Assembly: GCF_029784135.1 (NCBI RefSeq)
Contig: NC_073744.1
Coordinates: 35,664,061 to 35,728,060, forward strand
Length of the DNA stretch: 64,000 nt
DNA from: Toxorhynchites rutilus septentrionalis
Taxonomy: Eukaryota; Arthropoda; Insecta; Diptera; Culicidae
Direction of reading: 5' to 3'
Positions within the stretch are counted from its first letter, which is position 1, and each line of letters starts with the position of its first letter. Both the position numbers and the translations under genes were made by a program. This document shows positions 1 to 38,771 of this stretch, in pieces. The notes beneath the pieces were generated by a model. It did not search any database. It was not told the DNA's origin and worked only from the letters and a program-made list of their open reading frames with translations.

Positions 1-27909
<27,909 letters not shown>

Positions 27910-28900
27910 CGAAAAACCCAGCGGCCGTGCTCGGGTCGTTTGAAGAAGCAACAGTGTCTTTCCTGTAAGCAGGTGGCGCCCCTCGGTGGCAGGAAACGTC
28001 GACGCCACAAAACACCGCCGACTGGAGGCGGAGGAGGCACGGCGTACCTCTGCTCTTCGGTGGTGATGTTTGCCGCTAAAGCTTGATTCACGCTTTACGC
28101 CTGGATTTGTGTTTTTATTTTCCTCTTCAAATTCTAAATCATTTCTTATCGATTGTCGATTCGCATAGTTTAATGCTCGTTGATTTAATTTATTTGATAA
28201 GTTTTGTGTACGACGGTTATTCAATTGAACGTTAGAGATTTTAGTTGCGATAACTTTACAACGAATATTTGATGAGCAAGTGTGTAACAGCGGAGCGCGC
28301 TTGGTTGAAACGAGATTCGAGATTGATAGCTTGTTATTAGAAAGAGATTAGATTTATTTGTGAGCAGACGACGATAGAAGACGAAGGCAGTGTTTTTGTG
28401 ATGTCAGAAGATTTTATCACTAAGTTAACGCGTTAGTTAAGGTAGATTATTAAATTTTTCGACCGAACGACAGCTCAAAAAAATTATCACGCGCTTAAGC
28501 TAGGCCAGCGTTAGGATTCCAGCGCTAAGAAAAGAAATCCGTACAGAATAGTTATCAAGAAGACGCACACATACATCCACTTTTTATACGCAGCTTATAT
28601 TGTCCACTACTGTAATGTCGTAAGGTTTCCTCGATAGCGGCCCATATGGAATTGTCGCAAACATCGATAGTATATTTAATCCTCAAGCCAGAACACATTG
28701 AACGGCTCTATCGAACTCCCCTGTCTCGCGCACATAGTTTATTGTGGAAACAGGGGAAACACCAAACAATATGCCACAGCAAACGTGGAGAGCACATGGA
28801 ATTTGCTCTTACTGAAAATCAAAATAATTGTAATGTTATTTACATGCATTATTATTAAAAGTAACAGTGAATATTTTATATAAGCGGACTAAAAAATTGA
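27910..28900 (+). other. probable 3' UTR of the Fps/Fer gene
   Basis: Follows the stop without repeats. ATTAAA variants of the poly(A) signal are at 28449-28454 and 28854-28859, and no AATAAA was found. Where transcripts end is not decided by sequence alone. An antisense open frame at 27670-28224 overlaps the kinase exon and is a shadow. Confidence 0.55.
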
Positions 28901-28956
28901 TTCCCGTGTGTGATAGTCTCACAAGTCCTTCTTTCAATCGAAAATTTATATGTCAC

Positions 28957-30240
28957 TAGCTGATCCGGCAAACTTCGTCCTGCTCACCTGAAAATCAATT
29001 TCCACTTACGAACAAAGATCGATTTCGTTATCGGAAACATCAAATGGACCAAAAACGCTTATCAAGATGTAATTGTAGAACATTTGGGATTTAAATTTTC
29101 CTATTTTTCTTCAAAGTTTAACGAAAATTTTCAATCTAGGTCATGTATTCCACGGCCCATGTTTAGTTGTTAATATGGTAGGTAGAAATAAGTTGAATAT
29201 TTTCATGAGACCCTTCTTCGCCTTCCAGAAATTCACATTACATTTCTTGTACTCTTAAATCCCCACATTCCAGTTTTGGTTCCTTGTACTCTATTAATTC
29301 TCGAGTTATGCAGAGATTTGTGTTTTGTTTGTATGGGACCCCCCTCTTTCAGTCAAACCATCAATGAAATATTTCTCGTACCTAAAAATCCTCACATGCA
29401 AGTTTGGCCCCATTTGCTTGATTAATTCTCGAGTTATGCAGAAATTTGTGTTTCATTTGTATGGCAACCACCTCTTGGAGAGAGGGGAGGAGTGTCAAAA
29501 CACCATATAAATATTTCTTGCTCCCTTATACCTCCACATGCCAAGCTTGGTTCCATTCACTTGATTAGTTCTCGAGTTATGCAACCCATCCCTCCTTAGA
29601 GAGGAGACGGAGTGTCGAACCACCATAGAAATATTTTTTGTCCCCTAAAATCTCCACATGCCAGAATTGGTTCCATTTGCTTGATTAAATCTCGAATTAT
29701 GCAGAAATTTGTGTTTCTTTTGTATGGTAGGGAGAGGAGCAGTGTCGAACCACCATAGAATTATTTCTTGTCTCCTAAAACCTTCACTTGCCATATTTGG
29801 CTCCATTCGCTCAATTAGTTCTCGAGTTATGCAGAAATTTCTGTTTTTTTTTTTTGTATGGCAGCCCTTCTTAGAAAGGGGGGAGGGGTCTCGAGCCTTC
29901 CCCGGTCCCAAAAACCCCTACACACAATTTTTCACGTTCATCGGTTGAAGGAAAGAAGGTATTGTATTATAGAGACTTTAAACTTTTGCAGTTCATTCGT
30001 CTCTAGCCTTGAGAAAGGCCCTTTGAAAACTCTACTCTATTCTACTCCAGCGCTGCCACCTCCGCCCTCTTGCCTTGAGAAAGGCACTCGATCCCTCGCC
30101 GTCCAGCCCGTCCAGCAACGATGTTGTCCAGTCGGTGTCCACACAAAGAATGCCATCGGTTGAGTAATTTCCAAGTCTATAAGAATCAGACAGAAAGACG
30201 GAGAAACATAACTCCATTTTTATATATAGTAATTTACATT
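28957..30240 (+). mobile_element. unclassified repeat (copy A) with internal tandem units
   Basis: Starts CTAGCTGATCCGGCAAACTT. A reversed, partial copy B lies at 34,786-35,650, which ends with the complementary 'acgaagtttgccgg' near 35,628-35,643. From about 29,250 to 29,870 it has five diverged units of about 120-150 bases, each with CTCGAGTTATGCAGAAATTT or a close variant (29,302; 29,423; 29,571; 29,690; 29,821). No transposase or reverse transcriptase seen. Class unknown. Confidence 0.65.
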
Positions 30241-30242
30241 TA

Positions 30243-30877
30243 AGGTGAAGGGGGAAAAAAGCCAAAAATGGCACCCACTTCTTTCATCTTGCTCCCTCCC
30301 CCCTCGCCCGATATTCAATAATTTTGCGAAACGGCGTGTAGGAAGTGATCGTTTTCGCACACTTCCCATCATGTAAAATCTACCAAACTCTAATCGATTA
30401 CTGACTAGATATTAAATTTTCATCTGCCGTCGCAATGTATATTGAAAAAGGTCGGAAAACTCAAGCTAGTGCTCTGAAAGTACATTTTTTCAATTTTCCG
30501 CAATGGTTTTGTTTTTTTTTCGACACTGAGCCAAACAACATCATCGAAGCAGTTATAAAAACCACTCAACAAAAGGTTATTCCTCCATCATTTTTTGTGT
30601 GGACACCGACTGGACAATATCGTTGCTGGGCGAGCTGGACGACGAGGGATCGAGTGCCATGAGGGTGGAAGTGTAATGCAGGACTAGACTAAAGATTTCC
30701 AAGGGCCTTTCTCAAAGCTAGAGACGAATGAACTGAAAAAGTTTAAAGTCTCTATAATACAAAACCTTACCTTACCGTTCTTAGTGAGTCAAAGCGTTTC
30801 ATGTCATGAAAATTGGTATCAATACAATTATTATTTTCACGTTTAATGGGTCTATAATGTAGGTTTTAGTAACTTCA
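30243..30877. mobile_element. copy of the 2902-3784 TIR family, interrupted
   Basis: Starts AAGGTGAAGGGGGAAAAAAG; shares the CCCTCGCCCGA and 'taatcgattactgac' blocks. Near 30,590-30,785 it is interrupted by sequence related to the end of copy A ('gtggacaccgactggac'), then resumes at GAGTCAAAGCG and the TTTAATGGGTCTATAAT block. Confidence 0.7.
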
Positions 30878-31727
30878 AAGTGAAGGTGGAAACTAGCCAC
30901 AAATGGCTGCCACAATGGCGCTCATTTCTTTGATCTCCCTCCCTCACCCCTCGCCCGAAAATTAGTAATTTTGCGAAACAGTGTGAAGAAAATTATCGTT
31001 TTCGCACACTTCCCATCAAGTAATATCAACCAAACTTTAATCGATTACTGACAAGATATAAAATTTTCGTCTGCTGTCGCACTGTACAGTGAAAAACGTA
31101 GGAAAACTCGAGCTTGTGCTTTGAAAGTTAAATTTTCATTTTTAAATTTTCGGCAATGGTTTTGTTTGTATTGGTGAAAGCATTGTTATTTTTTCGACAC
31201 TGATGCCAGACAACATCATCGAAACAGCTATAAAAACCACTCAAAAGAATGTTATTCCTGAGTCATAGCGTTTCGTGTCATGAAAATCAACAGAATAAAA
31301 TTGAGTTGATATCAATACAATTATTATTTTTACGTTTAATGGGTCTATAATGTAAGTTTTAGCAACTCTAACATTGGTTAAGCAAATTGTATTGTAGAGC
31401 TCGGAACACTGCCACGGCTGCCTATGCTTTCAAAAACAGTAAACGGAAAAGTATTACATTCAATCAAAATGCCTCGGCCAACGAAGAGAAGGGTTAAGGC
31501 TCTCCAACGTGAATATGTGAAAACAATACGATCAACGAAGGAAAATATTAAGGAAATATCAGCATCGAGTTACTGAAGAACTTGTTATTACCAAAAGAGC
31601 CACAATTCGCATGTGTTATAAATTTGCTCATGTTACGCTCGTGTATAATCAGAATTTTATTTCATATGCAAATGCATATATATATTTATATTTGCAATTG
31701 TTCATCGTAACATATCGTACATGAGGT
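30878..31727. mobile_element. second copy of the 2902-3784 TIR family
   Basis: Sequence from GTGAAGGTGGAAACTAGCC to the TATATATTTATATTTGCA block and on to CATCGTAACATATCGTAC runs in the order opposite to 2902-3784. An extra stretch at about 31,460-31,615 is absent from the first copy. Confidence 0.75.
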
Positions 31728-32054
31728 GCTCAGAATAGAGATGGGCAAAACGGTTCATTTCAGTGAGCGGCTCAGAGCCGTGCGCTCAATGAAAAGAGCC
31801 GGTTCATTTGAGCGGCTCGACGGCTCTTTTCAAGAACTGGTTTATTCGGATATGTGAAGAACGGAAGACGTAAAAAATAAGGTTCAAAACAATAATCAGT
31901 GCAGAGAAAAGTAAAAATATTACTTTACTAAAAATATTACTTTACTATTTTTTTTAATTTATAAACATTATCTTTTCAATGTTAGCATGAAAGTCTACTA
32001 CATCTTTCACAGCAAACTTGTCCTGCTTTCGGAAAAACTTGCTCATGGTACATA

Positions 32055-32330
32055 TTACTGAAGTCGCCGGAATACATAATATTTAAAAAAAAAATAGAGC
32101 CGCGGAGCGATAGATTTCCTTTCATTCCACCAAAACGAAGAATCGCTTAGTCTCAGCAAATGTGGTTCCGCTGAATATTTATCTACACTAGATGTTGCAG
32201 CAGCTTTTGGATCATGTGAGGATCGAAGATTACCAACCAACGACACAGTTTTCTCCCCGTCTTTATCCCTAACGTTTTTAAAATATTTCGAATGGAATGT
32301 TTTCATGATTAACTGTATTATATTAGTCAA
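32055..32330 (-). pseudogene. probable hAT transposase C-terminal relic inside the hAT element
   Basis: Ninety-one codons on the minus strand with LLRLSDSSFWWNERKSIAPR, resembling the W-rich helix just before the hAT dimerisation motif. The frame continues without the normal core on either side. The rest of the transposase is missing. Confidence 0.55.
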
Positions 32331-32870
32331 ATCATTTCATTCGATACCCATATGTGGGTTGGATTTATCATAACTGTGATTTACTAGTCAAGCCCGTTCA
32401 TCTGATACCCATATGATGGGGTTTTCAGAAGAAATGTAGTGTGCCATTTCGTAACGGTCGCCATTTTGGATTTACATTGTTCATGAATAACTGTGTTCTA
32501 CTAGTCAAGTCCTTTCATTTGATACCCATATTGAGGGGGGTTTGAAAAAAATACATATTTCGCCAATTTGGGGAGGCGGCCATTTTTGATTTGCATTTTT
32601 TATAAATAACTGTGATCTACTAGGCAAGCCCTTTCATTTGATACCCATATTGATGGGGTTTTGACGAAATTAGTAGTCTGTCATTTTATAATGGCCGCCA
32701 TCTTGAATTTCTATTTCACATAAATAACTGTGTCCTACTAGTCAAGTACTTTTATTAGATACCCATATTGAGGGGGTTTTGAAAAAAATACATATTTCGC
32801 CATTTTGGGGTGGCGGCCATTTTGGATTTTCATTTTTCATAAATAACTGTATTCTACTACCCAGTTTCAT
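32330..32870. repeat. tandem units of about 118 bp inside the hAT element
   Basis: GATACCCATAT occurs at about 32,344, 32,402, 32,521, 32,640 and 32,758, each with nearby 'aataactgtg' and 'ggcggccat'/'ggtcgccat' words. Further copies lie at 34,045 and 34,160. The spacing is near 118-119 bases for three steps. Confidence 0.8.
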
Positions 32871-33360
32871 ATATTTTCGAGCGGTTATGGACCCGATGTG
32901 GACCGAATGTCACAAAGTACTATAAAAGTACTGGATTAAAGCTCCTCTCTCACCCCCGCATGAAGGACTGTCTATAGTTTGAACTATAAAAGTACGCGAT
33001 AACTGGTGCTGAGCGAAATGGCATCACTGCAGCGATTGCCTTCCCTCTCTCGCATTGAACTGCCATTCAGATAAACAAAAACGAGAGAAGTGAATGGATT
33101 AAACAATTTGCTTGAGTAAGTATGTTTTTCTTTAATTAATGTTTAATTTTGATGTCTTTTTCTTTGAATTGCAGCTAACAGAAATTCGAGGAATAAAATA
33201 ATGGGTTGATTTTAAGGATAATAGTACCATGTACTATTCCTACGCAATAGTCCGGAATAAGTTCCAGTTGTGTTTCCTTGTGTATAGAACCCGCGATTAA
33301 GTGTGTGTCAATAGCAACTTGGTATGTATATCTATTGAATATGTGCAATAAATTATTAAA

Positions 33361-33499
33361 TGAAATGCATCTCATTTCAGAGCACGCCCCAGTTGTGGAA
33401 AAGCTTCTGTTGCTATTGGTCCAATTACCGAACCTCAAATTTGCCGGAGTAGAACCCGTATCTGTATTCAACGATTGTATTAAACACACTCTTCGCTAA
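33361..33499 (+). pseudogene. exon-like coding fragment carried by the hAT element (family unknown)
   Basis: A pyrimidine-rich tract ending CTCATTTCAG is followed by an open frame reading SEHAPVVEKLLLLLVQL, then FAGVEPVSVFNDCIKHT and a TAA at 33497-33499, with AATAAA soon after at about 33,528. The layout of acceptor, terminal exon and poly(A) signal resembles the 3' end of a host gene. No start or upstream coding exon is in frame: the apparent preceding exon carries a stop in the needed frame. Possibly captured sequence. Confidence 0.4.
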
Positions 33500-34785
33500 T
33501 GCTATCAACATCCAGGATATGAACAGGAATAAATAGGAATGTTCAGGTAAAACTCACTTGCACAATTTATAATAATCAATACATTTATGTCTACATTTAC
33601 TTTTTAGTGAAAACTTGATTCACCGGTGTGAACCAAAATGTTCTCTCTAAACGGTGTAGCATATAATTTGTTCAAAAGAAAATTTTTGTTCGCTCATTAT
33701 ATAGTGCTTTTATCTATTATAACTGTAGTACAGCCTTGTATTAGTATTGATGTAAATAAACCAGCATTGTAAATAAATTAAATAATTTCCATCGCCGGTT
33801 TTTTAAATGTTTGTTTCAACTTTCATGAAAACAAATACCACCATAATGAGGGTTGAGCAGTTTTTCAATCGGTCGACGCGGTGCCAGATTGGCACAGGTT
33901 TGGCTCGAAATTGGTTGTCGAATACGAAGGGTAGGTCGACAAAATCGTTGCAAAATGGCACGATATCGGTACCGTTGTCGACACCATTTGTTGGGACCAA
34001 TCTGGCACAACAATGTAGAGTGGGTAGTCAAGCTTTTTCATTTGATACCCATATTGATGGGGTTTTGACGAAATTAGTTGTCTGCCTTTTTGTAACGGCC
34101 ACCATCTTGGATTTCCATTTTACATAAATAACTATGTTCTACTAGTCAAGTCCTTTCATTAGATACCCATATGTTTTATTGAAACCGCTTAAAAGCAGCA
34201 TGGGAAACATATATTTCTTCCGCACTGCCGCAAGCCACGGTTCGTCAGAACGAGCGTACGATTCACGATTCTTTATCAATAAGCCGGCTCTTAAGAGAAA
34301 CACGGTTCTTTTATGAACCGCGGTTCTCAAATGAACGGCTCTTAAACGCAAAACGAGCCACGGCACATAAAAGAACCGTGGGTCTTTTTTGAACCGTGGT
34401 TCATTCAAGAGCCGTACAAATAAGAGCCGTTCATTTGAGAGCCGCGGCTCATTTTTAAAGAACCGTGGATCGTACGCTCTTTCTGACGTACCGGCTCAAA
34501 TGAGCGGCTCGTGAGCGCTCGCCCACCTCTAGCTCAGAATGCAAGGGGTGTAAGTGGCTTGATCGATTTCTCTTCATCAACTTTTTATTTAGTTAATAAC
34601 TCAACTGCAAAAACGTTACAATTCAAGTTTGCTATAGAATACGATAGATGAGGCTCTGGCCTATCTTCCACATTGTCAAATACAGCTGGGAATGTATTTG
34701 CAGCTAAGTTATGACCAAAAGAGAGAGTTGATGAAGAGAAATCGATTAAATCACTTACACCCCTTTCATTCTAAGCCCCTCACAT

Positions 34786-35650
34786 GCTAAACAACTCGAG
34801 AACTAATCAAACAAATGGAATCAAACTTAGCATATAGAGGTTTTGGGAATCGACAAACGTTTCTATGGTAGTTCGACACTTCTCCTTCCTCTCTAAAGGG
34901 GGGTTCCCATACAAATGAAACACAAATTTCTGCATAACTTGAGAACTAATCAAGCAAATGGAGCTAAATTTGGGATGTGAGGGTTTTTGGGTACGAGGAA
35001 TGTTTCTATGATGGTATGACACCCCTTCCTCCTCTGGAAAGGAGAGGGGTCCCATAAAAATAATGCACATATTTCAACCAATCATGACAATTGAAAATTT
35101 TCGGGAAACTCTGAAGGAAAATGGAAAAATTCGAAGAATTCAATTCGCATGTGTTCTACAATTACATATTGACAAGCGTTGTTAGTCCATTTGATGTTTG
35201 CGGTAACGAAATTGATCTTCGTTCGAAAGTGGAAATGTATTTCAATGTGATAAAACGCACTCCTATATCGTCTTCTATCTATATAAATAAAAATGGATCG
35301 CCGAATGTGTTGAGAAGGACAAAACTCGAGAAAGGAACGTCGATCTAGGGCTGTCTTCATTCTATCATATTTTCTGAATCGAACATTTATTCCGTGTAAC
35401 GGAGAAACACGTTGTTTGCAAGGGGATGAAAAATCTTGCACGAGAATTGTGTCTTAAAAATAATCTGATATTATAAAATCGAGTTTTGGTAGAAGTACTT
35501 AAATTTTATAGTAAAAAATAATTTAAAAGAGTCGATTAGAAGGTCAATCAATAAACAGTTCTGCAATTGGACCCATGAAAAAAGAAGAAAACGTAGATGT
35601 GGTAACAAAAAATAAATTTTGAGCGGGACGAAGTTTGCCGGGTTGCTCAT
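34786..35650 (-). mobile_element. reversed partial copy B of the 28,957 repeat
   Basis: Reading the minus strand it begins with 'gcaacccggcaaacttcgtcc' style sequence near 35,640 and contains two of the units with 'ctcgag(a)actaatcaa' words (34,795 and 34,940). The stretch AAAAATGGATCGCCGAATGT at about 35,288 has no counterpart in copy A. Confidence 0.6.
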
Positions 35651-36500
35651 GTTGCGCACACGATAATCAGAATTTTACATCATATGCAAATACACCTTCT
35701 ATATATATTTATATTTGCAAAACAAACGGTGTGCTTTGCTCTTCTCTCACAAACACTATTACCCCATAAAGAACACGTGGTTTTATCTATACTACTACAA
35801 TGGCTTCGTTCCACCACGCTTCTAGCCTTGAAAAAAATAAACTAAACAACTCGACCTTGAGAAATACATTTGGAAAGTCTTGATGCCATCCAATCGCTAG
35901 TTGGATGACTGATAAATCGTGAATAATCTATTTGTGATTTGTTATCAATCGATCATTAAATTTTCGTGATCTCAATTATTGTTTCCGGGTTAAAAGTGAC
36001 GTAAGGTATTTTTCAGCGTTGAGAGTGATGTTCTTCAGTGGAAAATAAAAGGTGACAATTTGTTTCGATAATAGATTCGGTTTCTATTTTCTGTTATCGT
36101 TCTAAGTCTTCTAAGATGTTTAGTGCTGCGTTGAAGATGTAATTTTGCAAGAGAGGCTGAAAAACTATTTAGATACTCAAGAAGTTCAGAATTTATGTGT
36201 CAGTGCTCTAGACAGCGAGCAATCAACAGTGTATGTTAATGCTTAGAACTAATTTGACAATCAACTCAAATTGCTTCGCGTTCGCGCTCACTCTGTGAAG
36301 GCATTCATTTATCGACCCTTGTGATTGCTATGAAATATTTGTATCAAAAAGTTTTATTATTAAATTTATTTAATGTTTTCTCTCGTTGGCAATAATTTTG
36401 TAGTTTTTGCGGGCCTGCGACACCATGACTGACACGCGTTTGTGGCCTATTTGAAAAAAAAAAGGTTGAATACCGCTGATATAAAGTTTCCGTTAACAAA
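35651..36500. other. repeat tail, then intergenic sequence without features
   Basis: At 35,660-35,830 the tail of the 2902-3784 family appears again ('aatcagaattttacatcatatgc', 'tatatatttatatttgc'). From about 35,830 to the 3' end of the next gene I see nothing that I can name. Confidence 0.5.
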
Positions 36501-36513
36501 GAAAAAAAGATGG

Positions 36514-36519
36514 TTTATT
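36514..36519 (-). terminator. poly(A) signal of the eIF2B-alpha gene
   Basis: AATAAA on the minus strand, three bases after the TAA stop at 36522-36524 (sequence TAAGCAATAAACC). A very short 3' UTR is implied if this signal is used. Confidence 0.7.
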
Positions 36520-36521
36520 GC

Positions 36522-37693
36522 TTATAGATAAAGTTTAATCAGTTCATCACTGACAGCTGACGGTGTCAAAATTCCCAAGTCGGTGAAAAGCAGCGTTATA
36601 TAAACTGGTGGCGTGTAATCGACCAGAGGGTGCGCCTTGGAGGTGTCGCTCATACTGCTCTTGGGATACTGCAAATAATTCAATTTTGAGATGTTAATAT
36701 CGCCTATCCCACATTGACAAACAAACCTTGTAATCATTGGGTAAATCTCGCTGATTCAGTGGATACAATCGGCTAAACTTGAAGCTTTCTACCAGCACGT
36801 AGAACGGCTTCTTCATTTCCCGGGCGCACATTGCCATCGTGAAAGTTCCAACACGATTGATGATTCCACCGCTCTCTACAACCCCCTCCGCCCCCACGAA
36901 CACCAGATCGACGGTTTCCATGACATAACCGACCGTGGAATCCAAAATGATGGTGCACTCGATACCTTCGGCCTCCAGTTCTCTCTGCATATGTTCTCTA
37001 AAATTGCAGTTATCATCAAATCAAATATTCAAATCTCTCTTTCGAAGAAAAATTCACCCCTGTTTATCGGGATAACTTTGGGTGCAATACACCTGAAATC
37101 GTTTGTTCATCTTAGCAGCCAAAATTAGCGTGTCCCGCACAGTTCGGGATCTTGCGTGGGTCAAAATGCGACACCCGTCCCTGATGAAATTGGTCGCCTG
37201 TTTCGCCACCACATTTCTACCCTCCAGCAGTTTGTCCAGAAAGATCTTTCCCCGGGCGAGCATAATCAGCCGCACCTCGTCCATCGTTTTGTCATCGAAT
37301 TTGGCCAGCGTGATGAATCGCGAGAATAATTCACTCCCGGACACGACCGACGTTATCGATTTTTCTGTGTTCCGCATCGTCTGCACCGCAGCTTGGATTG
37401 TGGAGTGCAGCTCTTGGACGGTATCAACTGAAAAGATCAATGCATGAAGGCATTATCATCAAGCGCCCAAAACTGCAAAATGCTCAGTTAACTCACATTT
37501 AGTTTTTTCCAGCACCATCAACAGTGTTTTGATTGCTGCAATGCCCGACGACAGACTGTCGTCCTTCTCGAGGATATCGAGAAAGTATTTTTCCACATCT
37601 GCAAACAAGAATAACCCTTAATATCTTCGCTCTCGTCAATCGTCAATGGGAATAGACTAAACATTTACCGAATTGACCGCTTGTCTGCTTCAT
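36522..37693 (-). CDS. EIF2B1: translation initiation factor eIF2B subunit alpha, complete
   Basis: eIF2B is the guanine-nucleotide exchange factor of eIF2; the alpha subunit is a regulatory subunit that senses phosphorylated eIF2 in the cytosol. Five exons on the minus strand: 37693-37669, 37598-37497, 37427-37058, 36997-36727, 36668-36522. All introns are GT-AG and phases agree (1, 1, 2, 0). The protein is 303 residues, the usual length. It starts [14 protein letters not shown] and ends in [15 protein letters not shown], the conserved C-terminus. Other family marks are [47 protein letters not shown] and [19 protein letters not shown]. The gene appears intact. Confidence 0.97.
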
Positions 37694-37920
37694 CAGGGAA
37701 GGCAAAATATTAGGAGAAACAATCGTACAAAAAAGATTTCTTGCAAATGCGTGGAAGTAGTGAATGTATTGCATTTGGGATCGGACGCACCTGACGTTTC
37801 GAGCTTTGTTTTTGTTTACGATTCGAGCAAGTGTGCGTGTACCGGACAGGTTCGCTCAATTTATGCTCTGGTGGTTTTGCTGTATGGGCACAAGAATACA
37901 ACTGTACAGACGTTAAATAA
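37694..37920 (-). promoter_or_regulatory. probable promoter/5' UTR of eIF2B-alpha
   Basis: Lies between the start codon and a MITE 230 bases upstream. No TATA box recognised. Promoter role is by position only. Confidence 0.4.
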
Positions 37921-38106
37921 AGGCTGATTTAGACGATGCCAGTCAGCGCTCCAGTTGAAGTATCCAGTGAATAGAGAACACACTCTGTTCAAGTTAGAGG
38001 CCAATTACTTGTTCGATACTGGTACAAGTAACTTGGACAGAGTGTCTGTTCTCTGTTCACTGGATACCTCAACTAGAGCGCTGACTGGCATCGTCTAAAT
38101 CAGCCT
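37921..38106. mobile_element. palindromic MITE, 186 bp, TAA duplication (Harbinger-like)
   Basis: TAA at 37918-37920 and 38107-38109. The ends are AGGCTGATTTAGACGATGCC and its reverse complement, and the inverted arms extend about 80 bases each (through GTCAGCGCT and 'actggatac'), leaving a short loop. A second copy at 44767-44954 also lies between two TAAs. A 3-bp TAA/TTA target is typical of PIF/Harbinger. Confidence 0.88.
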
Positions 38107-38109
38107 TAA

Positions 38110-38770
38110 GTATCAATGTTAGTGATTATCACGTTTATTCTAGAACCCGATCGAGTCAAATCTACCCGAACGGAAACAAATTATGCATTCTAAAACCCGT
38201 TCGACTAAAATCCAATCGAGTTGATCAAATGAGGTAACCTCGACACACAATTCAACATTGACGACATTGAGTTACGTGTTTCAATTTCTGCGGAGCGAAA
38301 TTGGAATTGGATTTTCGAATAGAACAAACATTAATGATAGAAATTATGAACGAAAATTAACTTTTCCGTATCAATTACGTGTTTTATGTAATAGAATTAC
38401 ACATTTCTGCAAATGTTGGAAACATCTTGAACTGAAATTGTGTCTGATAATGATTTCATATTTATATAAACAGCTCATACAGTTCATGCATGCACTTGAG
38501 GAAGATTTTAGACAGGTGATTCAATGGATGGTCAAAATGTTGTAATGTAAATGTTAAATATTTATCAAAAAAAAAGTTGATTTTAGATATTTCCTCCGAA
38601 TTTCGTAAACGTGTTGCCCTAAATTTACCGCTCAGAATGCAATCAAAATGTGTTATTTGACACAGAAAACTCAACCAAAATACTAGAAACAAAAATATGC
38701 TAGTAATATTATATTGATACAGCGATATTCCTTTGGAATGTCATTGAAGAAGAAAAATAAACGCATGTGT
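38110..38770. other. intergenic, no recognised element
   Basis: AT-rich. A 95-codon open frame at 38,258 shows no domain or codon pattern that supports it. Confidence 0.45.
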
Positions 38771-38771
38771 A

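Larger units (their letters stand above)
31736..34531. mobile_element. hAT transposon, 2.8 kb, with perfect 8-bp target duplication
   Basis: Ends TAGAGATGGGC and GCCCACCTCTA are the typical short inverted ends of hAT elements. GCTCAGAA at 31728-31735 and 34532-34539 is an exact 8-bp duplication. Subterminal regions are full of GAACCG/CGGTTC and GAGCCG/CGGCTC words. The interior holds a transposase relic, tandem units and a possible foreign exon, listed below. It is non-autonomous now. Confidence 0.93.
31724..34785. mobile_element. palindromic MITE interrupted by a hAT element
   Basis: Left end GAGGTGCTCAGAA (to 31735) and, after the hAT insertion, AATGCAAGGGGTGTAAGTGG (from about 34,538) form the left arm. 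The right arm is CCACTTACACCCCTT-like, 'caacttacaccc' style: CACTTACACCCCTTTCATTC then TAAGCCCCTC, ending at about 34,785. Without the insert it is about 260 bases and folds on itself. ACAT borders both ends, a possible 4-bp duplication. Confidence 0.75.
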
